DNA from: Paraburkholderia sprentiae WSM5005
GTDB taxonomy: Bacteria; Pseudomonadota; Gammaproteobacteria; Burkholderiales; Burkholderiaceae
NCBI RefSeq assembly: GCF_001865575.2
Contig: NZ_CP017561.2
Location: 2,170,001 to 2,234,000 of the forward strand
Direction of reading: 5' to 3'
DNA: 64,000 nucleotides
Shown piece after piece: positions 35,434-43,744 of the stretch; the stretch's first letter is position 1; every line of letters begins with the position of its first letter. Both the position numbers and the translations under genes were made by a program. The notes beneath the pieces were generated by a model, which was not told the DNA's origin, searched no databases, and saw only the letters and a program-made list of their open reading frames with translations.

Positions 35434-35450
35434 TGCGCCAAGTCGGCGCA
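35434..35450. promoter_or_regulatory. NtrC-box-like palindrome near the glnA promoter
   Basis: TGCGCC-AAGTC-GGCGCA is a perfect palindrome with the NtrC spacing and C/G replacing one A/T pair, 15 bases upstream of the -24 element. It may be a low-affinity governor site. Confidence 0.45.
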
Positions 35451-35527
35451 CACCGTTGCTGCGCTTGGGTTTGCCGACCGCGCGCGGAGCGTTGGCAGAG
35501 CCGCGATGCAATCTCCGCGCATTGCGA

Positions 35528-35545
35528 CGCACCAATTGAGTGCAT
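35528..35545. promoter_or_regulatory. NtrC enhancer site upstream of glnA
   Basis: GCACC-AATTG-AGTGC, nine of ten matches to GCACC-N5-GGTGC, about 115 bases upstream of the sigma54 promoter. Confidence 0.6.
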
Positions 35546-35597
35546 TCACCGGTTTAGAAATCGCCCCCCCTCCCGAGTTGGTGCATTGAGCGCGTGA

Positions 35598-35614
35598 TGC
35601 ACCATTTTTGCGCA
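35598..35614. promoter_or_regulatory. Second NtrC enhancer site upstream of glnA
   Basis: TGCACC-ATTTT-TGCGCA: one perfect half and one 4/6 half. A further half site GGTGCA lies just beside it at 35580-35585. Confidence 0.5.
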
Positions 35615-35728
35615 CGAAAGCTCCGACAGCGCCCGGTGTCTACTGCCCGTGCTGTCCCGTCTCCACTGGCCTCCGGGGTGCCTGCCGCGCGCTAGAATGA
35701 TCATTTGGTCCGAAGGAGATTGACGCTC

Positions 35729-36193
35729 ATGAGCACGCTCGAACAGCTTTACGCGAAGGCGGACGCCCGCCGCACCGAGAACCAACTGCCCTACGCGGGC
35801 GCGGTATCGCCGGCCGAGGCGTTCGAACTGCTGGAACTCGATCCGCGCACGCGCCTCGTCGACGTGCGTACCCGCGCCGAGCTCGATTGGGTCGGTCGGC
35901 CGGTGATCGGTGATGGTCAATACGCGCACGTCGAATGGACGCGCTATCCGGGCGCGGTGCCCAACCAGGAGTTCATGCAGCAACTCGCTCAGGTGGCCTC
36001 GCCCGACACGCCGGTGCTGTTCCTGTGCCGCAGCGCAGCGCGCTCGAAGCTTGCCGCGATCGCCGCGACCCAGGCCGGCTTCACGAAGGCGTACGACCTG
36101 CTCGAAGGCTTCGAAGGCGACAAGGACGGCCAAGGGCATCGGAAGACAGTGTCGGGATGGTGTTTTCACGGCTTGCCGTGGATCGGCGCCTGA
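35729..36193 (+). CDS. Rhodanese-like domain protein
   Basis: 154-residue cytosolic single-domain rhodanese. The fold spans about residues 20-140, with the DVRTRAEL motif and the active-site loop LCRSAARS, whose cysteine (about 101) is the persulfide-carrying residue. The start at 35729 follows a strong GAAGGAGAT ribosome site. Monocistronic and divergent from glnA. Sulfur transfer is the family activity; the physiological partner is unknown. Confidence 0.9.
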   Translation: MSTLEQLYAKADARRTENQLPYAGAVSPAEAFELLELDPRTRLVDVRTRAELDWVGRPVIGDGQYAHVEWTRYPGAVPNQEFMQQLAQVASPDTPVLFLCRSAARSKLAAIAATQAGFTKAYDLLEGFEGDKDGQGHRKTVSGWCFHGLPWIGA

Positions 36194-36550
36194 GAGCGGT
36201 TCTGGCGAACGAATGCAGCCCCCAGTTGCCCAAGCCCGTGAGAGCGGGGGCTGGAGCAGGCTGATTGAAACGGGACGCGCCGACCACGTATAAATTGCAT
36301 CGTCGGCGCGGCCTGTGACGCTGCGATGTCGCGGCTCACACCGTCCTGGCCTGCCGGCGCGGACCGCTTGCATCGTCGTCGGCGCCGCGCACGGCGCCCA
36401 TCGGATTCAAGGCGCGGCCGACATTCCGCACACCTGCAACTTGATACGTCGTCGTCAACGCGATCGGGTCCACCGGCGCCGCGCCGCACTCGACAGCCGT
36501 ATCCGCGCGGGCCGTACAGTACAGCGGCCCGCCGGACCGCTGTACGTCGC
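36194..36550. other. Intergenic region after the rhodanese gene
   Basis: 357 bases between convergent genes. The only clear structure is a perfect 9-bp hairpin GTACAGCGG / CCGCTGTAC at 36519-36545, directly after the stop of the CinA-like gene and without a T tract; it may end both transcripts weakly. No gene seen. Confidence 0.55.
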
Positions 36551-37390
36551 TCAGCTTCGCGGCTTGCCGGCGGCGGCCGCCGCGGCTTCAGGCTCGACGA
36601 TATCGCCGCCGAGCAGATGCACTCCCTCGCGCAGCTTCACGAACGCTGCGGCAACCGCTTCGGGCTCGCCCTTCACGCCGAGATCGATGTGATGCCGCGC
36701 ATACACGCCGCCGCGCTCGGCATCGCCGACGCTCGGCAGGCTGAATACCCGCACGCCCGGAAAATCGCGCTCGATTTTCTCCATCAGCGGCGTCACGCGC
36801 GACTCCGGCAACTCGAAGACGAGCAGCGATTTTTCCGCGTGCGGCGTCGTGTGATGCAGATGCGCGTACTGCGTGTCGAGGACCCACTCGATCATCGGCC
36901 AGGCCATCACCGGGAATCCCGGCACGAAGTGGTGCTGGCGGATCGAAAAGCCCGGAATCTTGTTGTAGCCGTTCGGAATGATGTCGGCGCCCTGCGGGTA
37001 CGTGCCCATGTTCAGGCGATGGCGATTTTCCGGCGAGTCCAGGTCGAGCTGCGCCGGCGCGTTCGCCGGATGCATGTCGCGGATGCGCTCCTGGATCAGC
37101 TTTGCGGCCTGCGGATGCAACTGGAGCGGCACGCCAAGCGCGGCCGCTGCGCACTGGCGCGTGTGGTCGTCCGGGGTTGCGCCGATGCCGCCCGTCGAGA
37201 AAACGATGTCGCCCGACGCAAACGTGCGCCGCAGCGTCGCTGTGATGCGTTGCGGATCGTCGCCGATGTACTCCGCCCAGCCGAGCGACAAGCCACGCGC
37301 GCCGAGCAACTCGATGACCTTCGGCAGATGCTTGTCGACGCGTCTGCCCGACAGGATTTCATCGCCGATGATGATGACGCCAAATGCCAT
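36551..37390 (-). CDS. Molybdopterin-binding domain protein (CinA N-terminal type)
   Basis: 279 residues homologous to the N-terminal MoaB/Mog-like domain of CinA (about 1-170: IIGDEILSGRRVDKHLP, FSTGGIGATPDDHT, GFPVMAWPMIEWVL). The C-terminal nicotinamide-mononucleotide deamidase (PncC) domain of full CinA is absent; instead there is a family-specific tail of about 100 residues. Probable nucleotide or pyrophosphate hydrolase by family, unproved here. It starts 19 bases after the EI24-like gene ends, so the two are probably co-transcribed. Confidence 0.85.
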   Translation of the reverse strand: MAFGVIIIGDEILSGRRVDKHLPKVIELLGARGLSLGWAEYIGDDPQRITATLRRTFASGDIVFSTGGIGATPDDHTRQCAAAALGVPLQLHPQAAKLIQERIRDMHPANAPAQLDLDSPENRHRLNMGTYPQGADIIPNGYNKIPGFSIRQHHFVPGFPVMAWPMIEWVLDTQYAHLHHTTPHAEKSLLVFELPESRVTPLMEKIERDFPGVRVFSLPSVGDAERGGVYARHHIDLGVKGEPEAVAAAFVKLREGVHLLGGDIVEPEAAAAAAGKPRS

Positions 37391-37409
37391 TGCCGCCTCT
37401 TTCGTTTGA

Positions 37410-38243
37410 TCAATAGGAAACCGGCGCGACCTCGCGCGCGCCGCCAGGCGCTTGCGCCCGCATGCGCTGCAGCGCGCGCAGGCAGTAGGTGCCGAACCAT
37501 AGCGCCGAGAACACGAGGATGAACGCGTAAATCCAGATCGTCACCGTCGTGATCACCGGGAACAGCACGATCAGCCATACCGACGACGCCCACAGCAGCG
37601 TCGGCACCGAACCGAGCAGGCCGCTCACGATACCGATCAGCAGCAGCGGCAGCCGGTGACGCCGCACGAGTTCGCGCCGCTCGTCGCGCGTCGCATGCAA
37701 CGCGAGCGCGTCGTAGGTCATCACGCGATACGTGAGCCAGCCCCACAACAGCGGCGGAATCAGCGCGAAGAACGGCGGCACGAGCCACACCGGCAACGTG
37801 ACGATCAGCAGCACGACACACAGCAGCGTGGTCCATAGCGCCTGACCGAGGCTACCGTACCACGTTCCGCCACGGCGCATCTCCAGCCCGGCGAACTGGC
37901 GTGCCGCGAGAAAGCGGATCACGGACGGCATCGACAGCATCGCGATCAGCAGCAGCACCGTGACGACGATCAGCGGGATCGCCATCGCGATCACGATGAA
38001 CGGCGCGATGACCGCGTGCAGCGCCGAAAAACCGAGCACGTCGAAAAGATGATAAAGCGTGGCGGTGAAAGACCAGTCTTCGAGCCATGTACGGGTCGCG
38101 CCGGTCAGCGTCTGCCAGAAGAACCACAGGAGTACACCCCAGCTGACCGTCGCGACGATAAACGGTTTGAAGGTCAGCCAGAGCATGCGCGGATGCAGCG
38201 CGCTTGCGAGCGCGCGCCCGAACGAGCGCAACAGATCATTCAT
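37410..38243 (-). CDS. EI24/CysZ-like integral membrane protein
   Basis: 277-residue polytopic membrane protein of the EI24 domain family (Pfam name after etoposide-induced 2.4; includes CysZ). Hydrophobic helices at about residues 25-45, 70-105, 140-180 and 210-260. The start at 38243 (MNDLLRSFGRALASALHP) resembles the family; the open frame reaches 38339. CysZ is a sulfate permease, but no sulfate or cysteine genes are adjacent, so transport substrate is not assigned. Confidence 0.82.
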   Translation of the reverse strand: MNDLLRSFGRALASALHPRMLWLTFKPFIVATVSWGVLLWFFWQTLTGATRTWLEDWSFTATLYHLFDVLGFSALHAVIAPFIVIAMAIPLIVVTVLLLIAMLSMPSVIRFLAARQFAGLEMRRGGTWYGSLGQALWTTLLCVVLLIVTLPVWLVPPFFALIPPLLWGWLTYRVMTYDALALHATRDERRELVRRHRLPLLLIGIVSGLLGSVPTLLWASSVWLIVLFPVITTVTIWIYAFILVFSALWFGTYCLRALQRMRAQAPGGAREVAPVSY

Positions 38244-38428
38244 GCGAGCCAGTGCCTGCGAACGAAACGATGGACGGGAAATAGCGCCGCGCGCCGGCCA
38301 CGGCTGCCGGAGTACCGGAGCGTGCGCACGAACGTGCACAGCATAAACCAGAGGACGCGCCGCCGGCAGAAGTGGGCGGCCAGCCGCAGTGCGTGCTCGG
38401 ATGGATCCAGAACGGACTCAGAACCGAC

Positions 38429-39427
38429 TCAAACGGCGGCGGTGTCGTTGCCGGGCGCGCCGCGCTTCGGCGCGAGGCGATGGGCGATGCGCACCAATGC
38501 GAACCAGTGCTGCGCCCAGAAGCCGTCGCCATAGCGTCGGCCTTCGAGTTGATCGCTGATACCCGTCGGCTCCATGTCGCGGCTCCACGACACGCTGCGG
38601 AACAGCATGTCCCACCACGGAAACAGCACGCCGAAATTGCAGCCGTACTTCAGCCCTTCGTGACCGTAGCCGATCGCATGGTGACGGCGATGGAACGTCG
38701 GGCTAACGAGCAGCCGCTCGCCGAGCCAGCCGTAGGACAGGCGGATGTTCGCGTGCTGCACGCTTTGCGCGAGGTTCGCGATCGCGACCAGCACGACGAA
38801 CTGCGATGGCGGCACACCGATTGCGAGCGCGATCACCGCGAAGAACGACGCCTGCAGCAGATCGTCGAGCAGATGGTTTCGATCGTCGGACCACAGAGAC
38901 ATTTGCCGCTGACTATGGTGGACCGCATGCAGCTCCCACCACACGCCGACACGGTGCTGCCAACGGTGATACCAATAGCCGGCGAAGTCGAGCACGAGCA
39001 GATACATGACGAACGTGACGAGCGGCTGCGTGGTCACGCCGGGCCACAGGTTGTCGAAATTCAGGTTCGCGACGCCATGCAGCCGCAACCAGCCTTGCAC
39101 GTTGTCGAACAACGGCTGCAGCGCGAAGAAAAAGAACAGATTCAGAATGCCGAGCTTGGCGATCCACGTGTACAGCACGTCGACGCGCACTGCCTTGCGG
39201 TTGTCCCATTGCTCGACCGGGCGCAGCGCCTCGAGCGGACGCAGGACCGCGTACATCGCGAGCACCTCGAGCACACCGACGATGACCCAGTACAGGCTGT
39301 CGTAGGTGTCCTCGTCATAGTCCATCAGGTTGAAACGGAACAGCAGCGGCTGCACCACGTCGACGTACAGCCACGTCTGCACGGCTGAAACGAAGCTGTC
39401 GAGTGAGGAGAAAATCAGATGGAACAT
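38429..39427 (-). CDS. Sterol desaturase family (fatty acid hydroxylase superfamily) membrane enzyme
   Basis: 332-residue di-iron membrane oxygenase. About four helices, with the His clusters that bind iron: YWYHRWQHRVG (HxxxH), ELHAVHHSQRQM (HxxHH) and SPTFHRRHHAIG (HxxHH) towards the C terminus. Members hydroxylate or desaturate lipids such as fatty acids, sterols, hopanoids or carotenoids; the substrate here is unknown. It lies 69 bases downstream of the beta-propeller gene on the same strand, so co-transcription is likely. Confidence 0.87.
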   Translation of the reverse strand: MFHLIFSSLDSFVSAVQTWLYVDVVQPLLFRFNLMDYDEDTYDSLYWVIVGVLEVLAMYAVLRPLEALRPVEQWDNRKAVRVDVLYTWIAKLGILNLFFFFALQPLFDNVQGWLRLHGVANLNFDNLWPGVTTQPLVTFVMYLLVLDFAGYWYHRWQHRVGVWWELHAVHHSQRQMSLWSDDRNHLLDDLLQASFFAVIALAIGVPPSQFVVLVAIANLAQSVQHANIRLSYGWLGERLLVSPTFHRRHHAIGYGHEGLKYGCNFGVLFPWWDMLFRSVSWSRDMEPTGISDQLEGRRYGDGFWAQHWFALVRIAHRLAPKRGAPGNDTAAV

Positions 39428-39496
39428 GATGCTGGCCTTTTACTTCATCCTTGATGGCTCGCGGCGCCCTGGCACTTTCGGTTGCCCTCGGGCCCC

Positions 39497-40516
39497 TCAC
39501 GCACCGTTCGGCGCCGTGACCGGCGCACGGTCGAAGAAATAGATGCCGTGCGGCGAGCGGCCCACCGCAATCGTCTGGATCAGCTTGCGCGTGTTGAGGT
39601 CGATGATGCCAATGTGCTTCGCAAAGCGGAACGTAACCCACAGATAGCGTTTGTCGGCGGAAAGTTCCATGTCGTCCGGTCCAGGCATCAGGCCGGTGAT
39701 GTCGCCGACATTGGTCAGCGTGTCTTCGTCGATGATGCTGATCGTGCTGGCTACGCGGTTCGACACTGCGACATGTTTGCCGTCGTCGAGCGAGCGGAAG
39801 TTGTGCGCACCCTTGCCCGTGTGAATCGTCTTGACGACCTTCTGGTTGCGCCAGTCGACCACGGCGACGTAGTCCTCGCCTGTCATGCCGACGAGCAGGT
39901 ATTTTTCGCCCGGTGTCATCCAGAGCCCCGCCGGCACCTTGCCGACCTTCATTTTCCATTTGACGGATTGCGTGGGCAGCTCGATGGCGGCGAGCTCACC
40001 GGACACCTGCAGCGTGACGAACACCGTCTTGCTGTCATTCGAGAACGCCATGTGGCTCGGCATCACCGCGAGCGGCAGCCGCGCAGCCAGCGTCATCTGG
40101 TTTTTCTGGCTGTCGTAGTGGTAGATGTCGAGCCGATCGAGCCGCAGGCCCGTGGTGACGAGCCACTTGCGATCCGGCGAAAAGCCGATTTGGTAAGGAT
40201 CTTCGATGTTCTCGACCCAGCGTTGCGTCTGCCCCGTTTTCGGATCGACGAACATCAGGTTGTTCGACACCGAATTGGCGACGATCAGCGAGGAATTGTC
40301 CGGCGTGACCATCAGGTGATGCGGTTCCTTGCCCGTGGGCACGGTGCCGACGAGCTGGCGGCTGTTCTCATCGATCAGGCTCAGCGTGGCCTCGCCGGAA
40401 TTGAGCACGATCACGTTGTTGGCGTGCGCCGCCGGAGAAAAAAAACCTGCGGCGGCGACCAGCGCCGCGGTCGCGGCGAACGTGGCAGTCAAGCCGGGAA
40501 GAAAAAATTTACGCAT
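39497..40516 (-). CDS. Secreted YncE-like beta-propeller protein
   Basis: 339 residues with a Sec signal peptide (MRKFFLPGL, hydrophobic core, cleavage after AHA near residue 32) followed by a seven-bladed YVTN/YncE-type propeller with repeated motifs such as VVTPDNSSLIVANS, FSPDRKWLVTTG, and LSADKRYLWVTF. The start at 40516 is chosen for the signal peptide; the frame starts 21 bases earlier. Periplasmic; function unknown. Such propellers bind ligands or DNA in YncE and occur with PQQ- or copper-related systems, but no such genes are adjacent. Confidence 0.85.
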   Translation of the reverse strand: MRKFFLPGLTATFAATAALVAAAGFFSPAAHANNVIVLNSGEATLSLIDENSRQLVGTVPTGKEPHHLMVTPDNSSLIVANSVSNNLMFVDPKTGQTQRWVENIEDPYQIGFSPDRKWLVTTGLRLDRLDIYHYDSQKNQMTLAARLPLAVMPSHMAFSNDSKTVFVTLQVSGELAAIELPTQSVKWKMKVGKVPAGLWMTPGEKYLLVGMTGEDYVAVVDWRNQKVVKTIHTGKGAHNFRSLDDGKHVAVSNRVASTISIIDEDTLTNVGDITGLMPGPDDMELSADKRYLWVTFRFAKHIGIIDLNTRKLIQTIAVGRSPHGIYFFDRAPVTAPNGA

Positions 40517-41081
40517 GAAAACTCGCTTCGAGAACAACCGTCATTGTAGAACGTTTGCCGGTCCGAGCGGTTGACGCAAGTCACCGGGCGACAACCGAAA
40601 AATGACGGGTGCGATGAGGTGTGGCCGCGAGCGGGCGGGTTCGTCTTGCGTGCCCGGTTTCGGGCTCGCGCCGCGTTTCCGATTGAGAAATCAATGCGCT
40701 CTCGCTACCGGACCAATCACGCACCAGTCACACGTTAAAATCGCGCAAATCATTAGCGGACGCAATAGGAATACTTCTTTTTTCTTATCCATAAAACTTG
40801 TCTGTATTAATATATATTTTAGCTCGGCTGAATTTCGGAGTTCGCTGATATCCGAATTGCACACCGACATCGGAGAATTCTCCGTACGCACTGCGCCGCC
40901 AGCGCTTCTTGCACGAAATCCGAGCGTATGACGCTGGGGCCGGCGCGTTCCACCAACTAACGCAAGCCTTCCGAAGACCGGTGTTTTTATTTTTATGTTC
41001 CAACCAACCAGGCAATAACATCAAGTTAATGTCGGTTACGCGCTGCGCACTACCAACCACAATAATTCGGAGGATTATTAA
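40517..41081. other. AT-rich intergenic region upstream of the trimeric autotransporter
   Basis: 565 bases. The stretch 40735-41080 is strikingly AT-rich for this genome, for example TATTAATATATATTTTAGC near 40804. It is a candidate silencer-bound (H-NS/MvaT-like) promoter region and sign of recent acquisition. No second gene is supported. Confidence 0.6.
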
Positions 41082-43595
41082 TTGATAACCAGGAAAAATT
41101 CGAAAATTGGCCGTGCACCGTCTCGAATCAAAATCGCGGCGCCCCGAACGGCCTCCTTGCAAACACATCGCGCTTGCGCTCGCCAGAAAAGCATCTCCCG
41201 GGCGGTTCGAGGTACTGCGGGTGTTGCTATAGCGGCGGCGGCACTTTACGTTACGGAAGCAACCGGCGCCGGCGTCGATTCGGTTGAGGTAGGCACGGCC
41301 AGCGCGCCCGGCGACGTCGCAGTCGCGATAGGCGCACAGGCCACCGCAAACGGCAACTCATCGCTGGCGCTCGGCTCACAGGCGAGCGCGCAAAAAGTCG
41401 AGGCGATCGCGGTAGGAGCAAACGCCAGTGCGCTGGGCGCCGGCGCCGTCGCCATCGGGTCCGCCTCTTCCGCACAGGGGGACGGCGCGAGCGCGCTCGG
41501 GCACTACGCGAAAGCGCAGGCGGACCGAGCGACCGCGGTCGGCCTCAACGCGTCGGCGCTGGGCGTCGACTCGGTCGCGACGGGCTCCGGTTCGATAGCG
41601 GCTACCTCAGCGGCCTCCGCGTTCGGCTCGCTGTCCACGGCGACCAGCGTCGGATCGACCGCGCTCGGCTATCTCGCGCAGGCCGGGAGCACCAACTCGC
41701 TCGCAGCCGGAGCATGGGCCGCGGCGCTGGCGGACTCGAGCGTCGCGCTTGGCAGCAATGCAGTCGTCAGCGGTGTGGGCGCCATCGCACTGGGCGTCGC
41801 CGCGCAGGCGCGCGGCGCGTATGCGAGCGCGATCGGATTCGGCGCAACGGCTGCGGGCGCCGGTGCGATCGCACTGGGCACCAACGCCAACGCGAGCGCC
41901 GACAACAGCATCGCACTGGGCGCCGCTTCCAGCACCACGGCAGACCTGTCGCAAAGCGCGTTTGCGCCCGCGGGCACCGGCGCCACGCCGATCGCAGCCT
42001 CCAGCGCGCCGGGCGAAGTCTCGCTCGGCTCGGCCAATAACGAGCGTCGCCTAACCAACGTCGCCGCGGGCGCGGCTCCCACCGACGCGGTAAACGTGAG
42101 CCAGCTGAGCGCGGTCGACGGCAAGGTCGATGCACTTGCTCAGAGCAGCGCGCTGCATTACTTCGACGCTGCTGACCCTGCCGACGGCTCGAACGACGCG
42201 CTCGCAAACGGCACGCACGCACTCGCCGCGGGCAGCAACGCCAGCGCTACGGGCACCGACGCATCGGCATTCGGCACGAGCGCCAGCGCGAACGCAACGG
42301 AATCGACAGCGATCGGCGCGGGCGCCGTCGCCGGCACGGCCGGTGCGACCGCGTTAGGCGCCTCAGCGTCGGCCTACGGCACCGGAGCGACGGCGCTCGG
42401 CGCCAACGCCACGGCGAACGGGGGCGGCGCCCTCGCGCTCGGCTCCGGCGCCAGCGCAGCCGCCGACAACGCGCTGTCGCTTGGTTATAACGCGAGCGCG
42501 CTAAAAGCAAACTCCGTCGCGCTCGGCCAGGGCTCGATCGCCGATCGCGCAGCTACCGTGTCGGTCGGTTCAGCGGGCAACGAGCGCCAGATCACCAACG
42601 TCGCGGCCGGCACCGCCGACACCGACGCGGTCAACGTCGCGCAGCTGAGGGCGGTAAGCGACCAGAGCAGCGCGAGCGCAGCGAAGCTCGACAGCGCGGT
42701 CATGTACGACACCAACGCCGACGGCAGCATCAACCGCAACAGCGTTACGCTCGGCGGCGATGCAACGGAGGGCACCGTCATCCACAACGTCGCGGACGGC
42801 GTACTGGCGTCCGACGCGGTCAACCTCGGTCAGCTGAACGCCGTGCTCGAAGGCGCGATCAATAACGCGGCGATCGGTTCGCCCGGCGCGTTATTCAGCG
42901 CGGCAGGCGACAGCGCGAGCGAAAACGCGCAGGCGTTAGGCGTGCATGCGCTGGCAGCCGGGGCGAACGCGCGGGCGAGCGGCGACAACGCGCTCGCCGA
43001 GGGTGCGAACGCGCAGGCCGGCGGCGCCAACGCGATTGCCCTCGGAGCGAATGCGCAAGCGAGCGGCGCCAACGCAGCAGGCATCGGAGCGAATGCCCTA
43101 GCCAGCGGCAACAACGCCATGGCGCTCGGCGCCGCGGCCAGTGCGAGCGCCGACAACTCGGTAGCGTTAGGCCAGGGGTCCGTCGCCGACCGCGCGAACA
43201 CAGTGTCGGTCGGCGCGGCAGGCCAGGAACGCCAGATCGCCAACGTCGCAGCCGGCGTGCGAGGCACCGACGCGGTCAACCTCAATCAATTGCAGCAAAG
43301 CGTGCGCGGCGCGATCAGCGAGGCGAATCACTATACGGACGACCAGATCCGCTCAGCTCGTCGGGATAGCTATGGGGGCACGGCAGCGGCGCTCGCGATG
43401 GCGGGCTTGCCGCAAGCGGTGCTGCCGGGGCACGGCATGGTCGCGATGGCAGGCGGCACCTACGGCGGTCAATCTGCGCTCGCGATCAGCGTGTCGCAGT
43501 TGTCGGACACCGGCAAATGGATCTACAAGGTCCAGGGCAGCACCGACTCGCGCGGACAACTCGGCGCATCGATCGGCGCGGGGATGCATTGGTGA
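41082..43595 (+). CDS. Trimeric autotransporter adhesin (YadA family)
   Basis: 837-residue surface adhesin. An extended signal peptide (about 1-60, with the hydrophobic GTAGVAIAAAALYVTEA) is followed by a passenger of YadA-head-like 14-residue repeats rich in NAxAxGxxA (about 75-310, 370-490 and 610-690), separated by four neck motifs: NERRLTNVAAG...DAVNVSQL, NERQITNVAAG, HNVADGVLASDAVNLGQL and QERQIANVAAG. A short stalk leads to the C-terminal anchor (about 745-837) that ends in GAGMHW, with the aromatic last residue of outer-membrane proteins. The start is TTG with a GGAGG 8 bases upstream. No partner genes. Confidence 0.93.
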   Translation: MITRKNSKIGRAPSRIKIAAPRTASLQTHRACARQKSISRAVRGTAGVAIAAAALYVTEATGAGVDSVEVGTASAPGDVAVAIGAQATANGNSSLALGSQASAQKVEAIAVGANASALGAGAVAIGSASSAQGDGASALGHYAKAQADRATAVGLNASALGVDSVATGSGSIAATSAASAFGSLSTATSVGSTALGYLAQAGSTNSLAAGAWAAALADSSVALGSNAVVSGVGAIALGVAAQARGAYASAIGFGATAAGAGAIALGTNANASADNSIALGAASSTTADLSQSAFAPAGTGATPIAASSAPGEVSLGSANNERRLTNVAAGAAPTDAVNVSQLSAVDGKVDALAQSSALHYFDAADPADGSNDALANGTHALAAGSNASATGTDASAFGTSASANATESTAIGAGAVAGTAGATALGASASAYGTGATALGANATANGGGALALGSGASAAADNALSLGYNASALKANSVALGQGSIADRAATVSVGSAGNERQITNVAAGTADTDAVNVAQLRAVSDQSSASAAKLDSAVMYDTNADGSINRNSVTLGGDATEGTVIHNVADGVLASDAVNLGQLNAVLEGAINNAAIGSPGALFSAAGDSASENAQALGVHALAAGANARASGDNALAEGANAQAGGANAIALGANAQASGANAAGIGANALASGNNAMALGAAASASADNSVALGQGSVADRANTVSVGAAGQERQIANVAAGVRGTDAVNLNQLQQSVRGAISEANHYTDDQIRSARRDSYGGTAAALAMAGLPQAVLPGHGMVAMAGGTYGGQSALAISVSQLSDTGKWIYKVQGSTDSRGQLGASIGAGMHW

Positions 43596-43693
43596 AATCA
43601 GTTGGACCGACTGTGCCGAACAGCGGTCGGCCGCGACGGCGCGCAGCAAACGCTCGCAATGCGCGGCGCGCAACGGTGTGCCGACTCGCTCGT

Positions 43694-43726
43694 CGCCCGC
43701 TGGGCACGCGCAGTGCCCAGCGGGCG
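43694..43726. terminator. Large perfect hairpin between adhesin gene and hrpA
   Basis: CGCCCGCTGGGCAC and GTGCCCAGCGGGCG form a perfect 14-bp stem with a 5-base loop between two convergent genes. No T tract follows, so it may act as a barrier to both transcripts or with Rho. Confidence 0.5.
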
Positions 43727-43744
43727 CGAACGAGCGCGCTGGTT

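Larger units (their letters stand above)
35272..35728. other. Divergent region between glnA and the rhodanese gene
   Basis: 457 bases carrying the glnA sigma54 promoter and NtrC sites, and at the right end a -10 box TAGAAT (35693-35698) with an AAGGAG ribosome site for the rhodanese gene. No additional gene. Confidence 0.7.

Noticed and set aside
36519..36545. 9-bp inverted repeat as a transposon end
   Set aside because: No transposase, no target duplication and it lies directly after a stop codon; a transcript-end hairpin is simpler.
41082..43595. Adhesin repeats as tandem DNA repeats or a CRISPR-like array
   Set aside because: Repetition is at protein level (NAxAxGxxA); nucleotide units are diverged and continuously coding.
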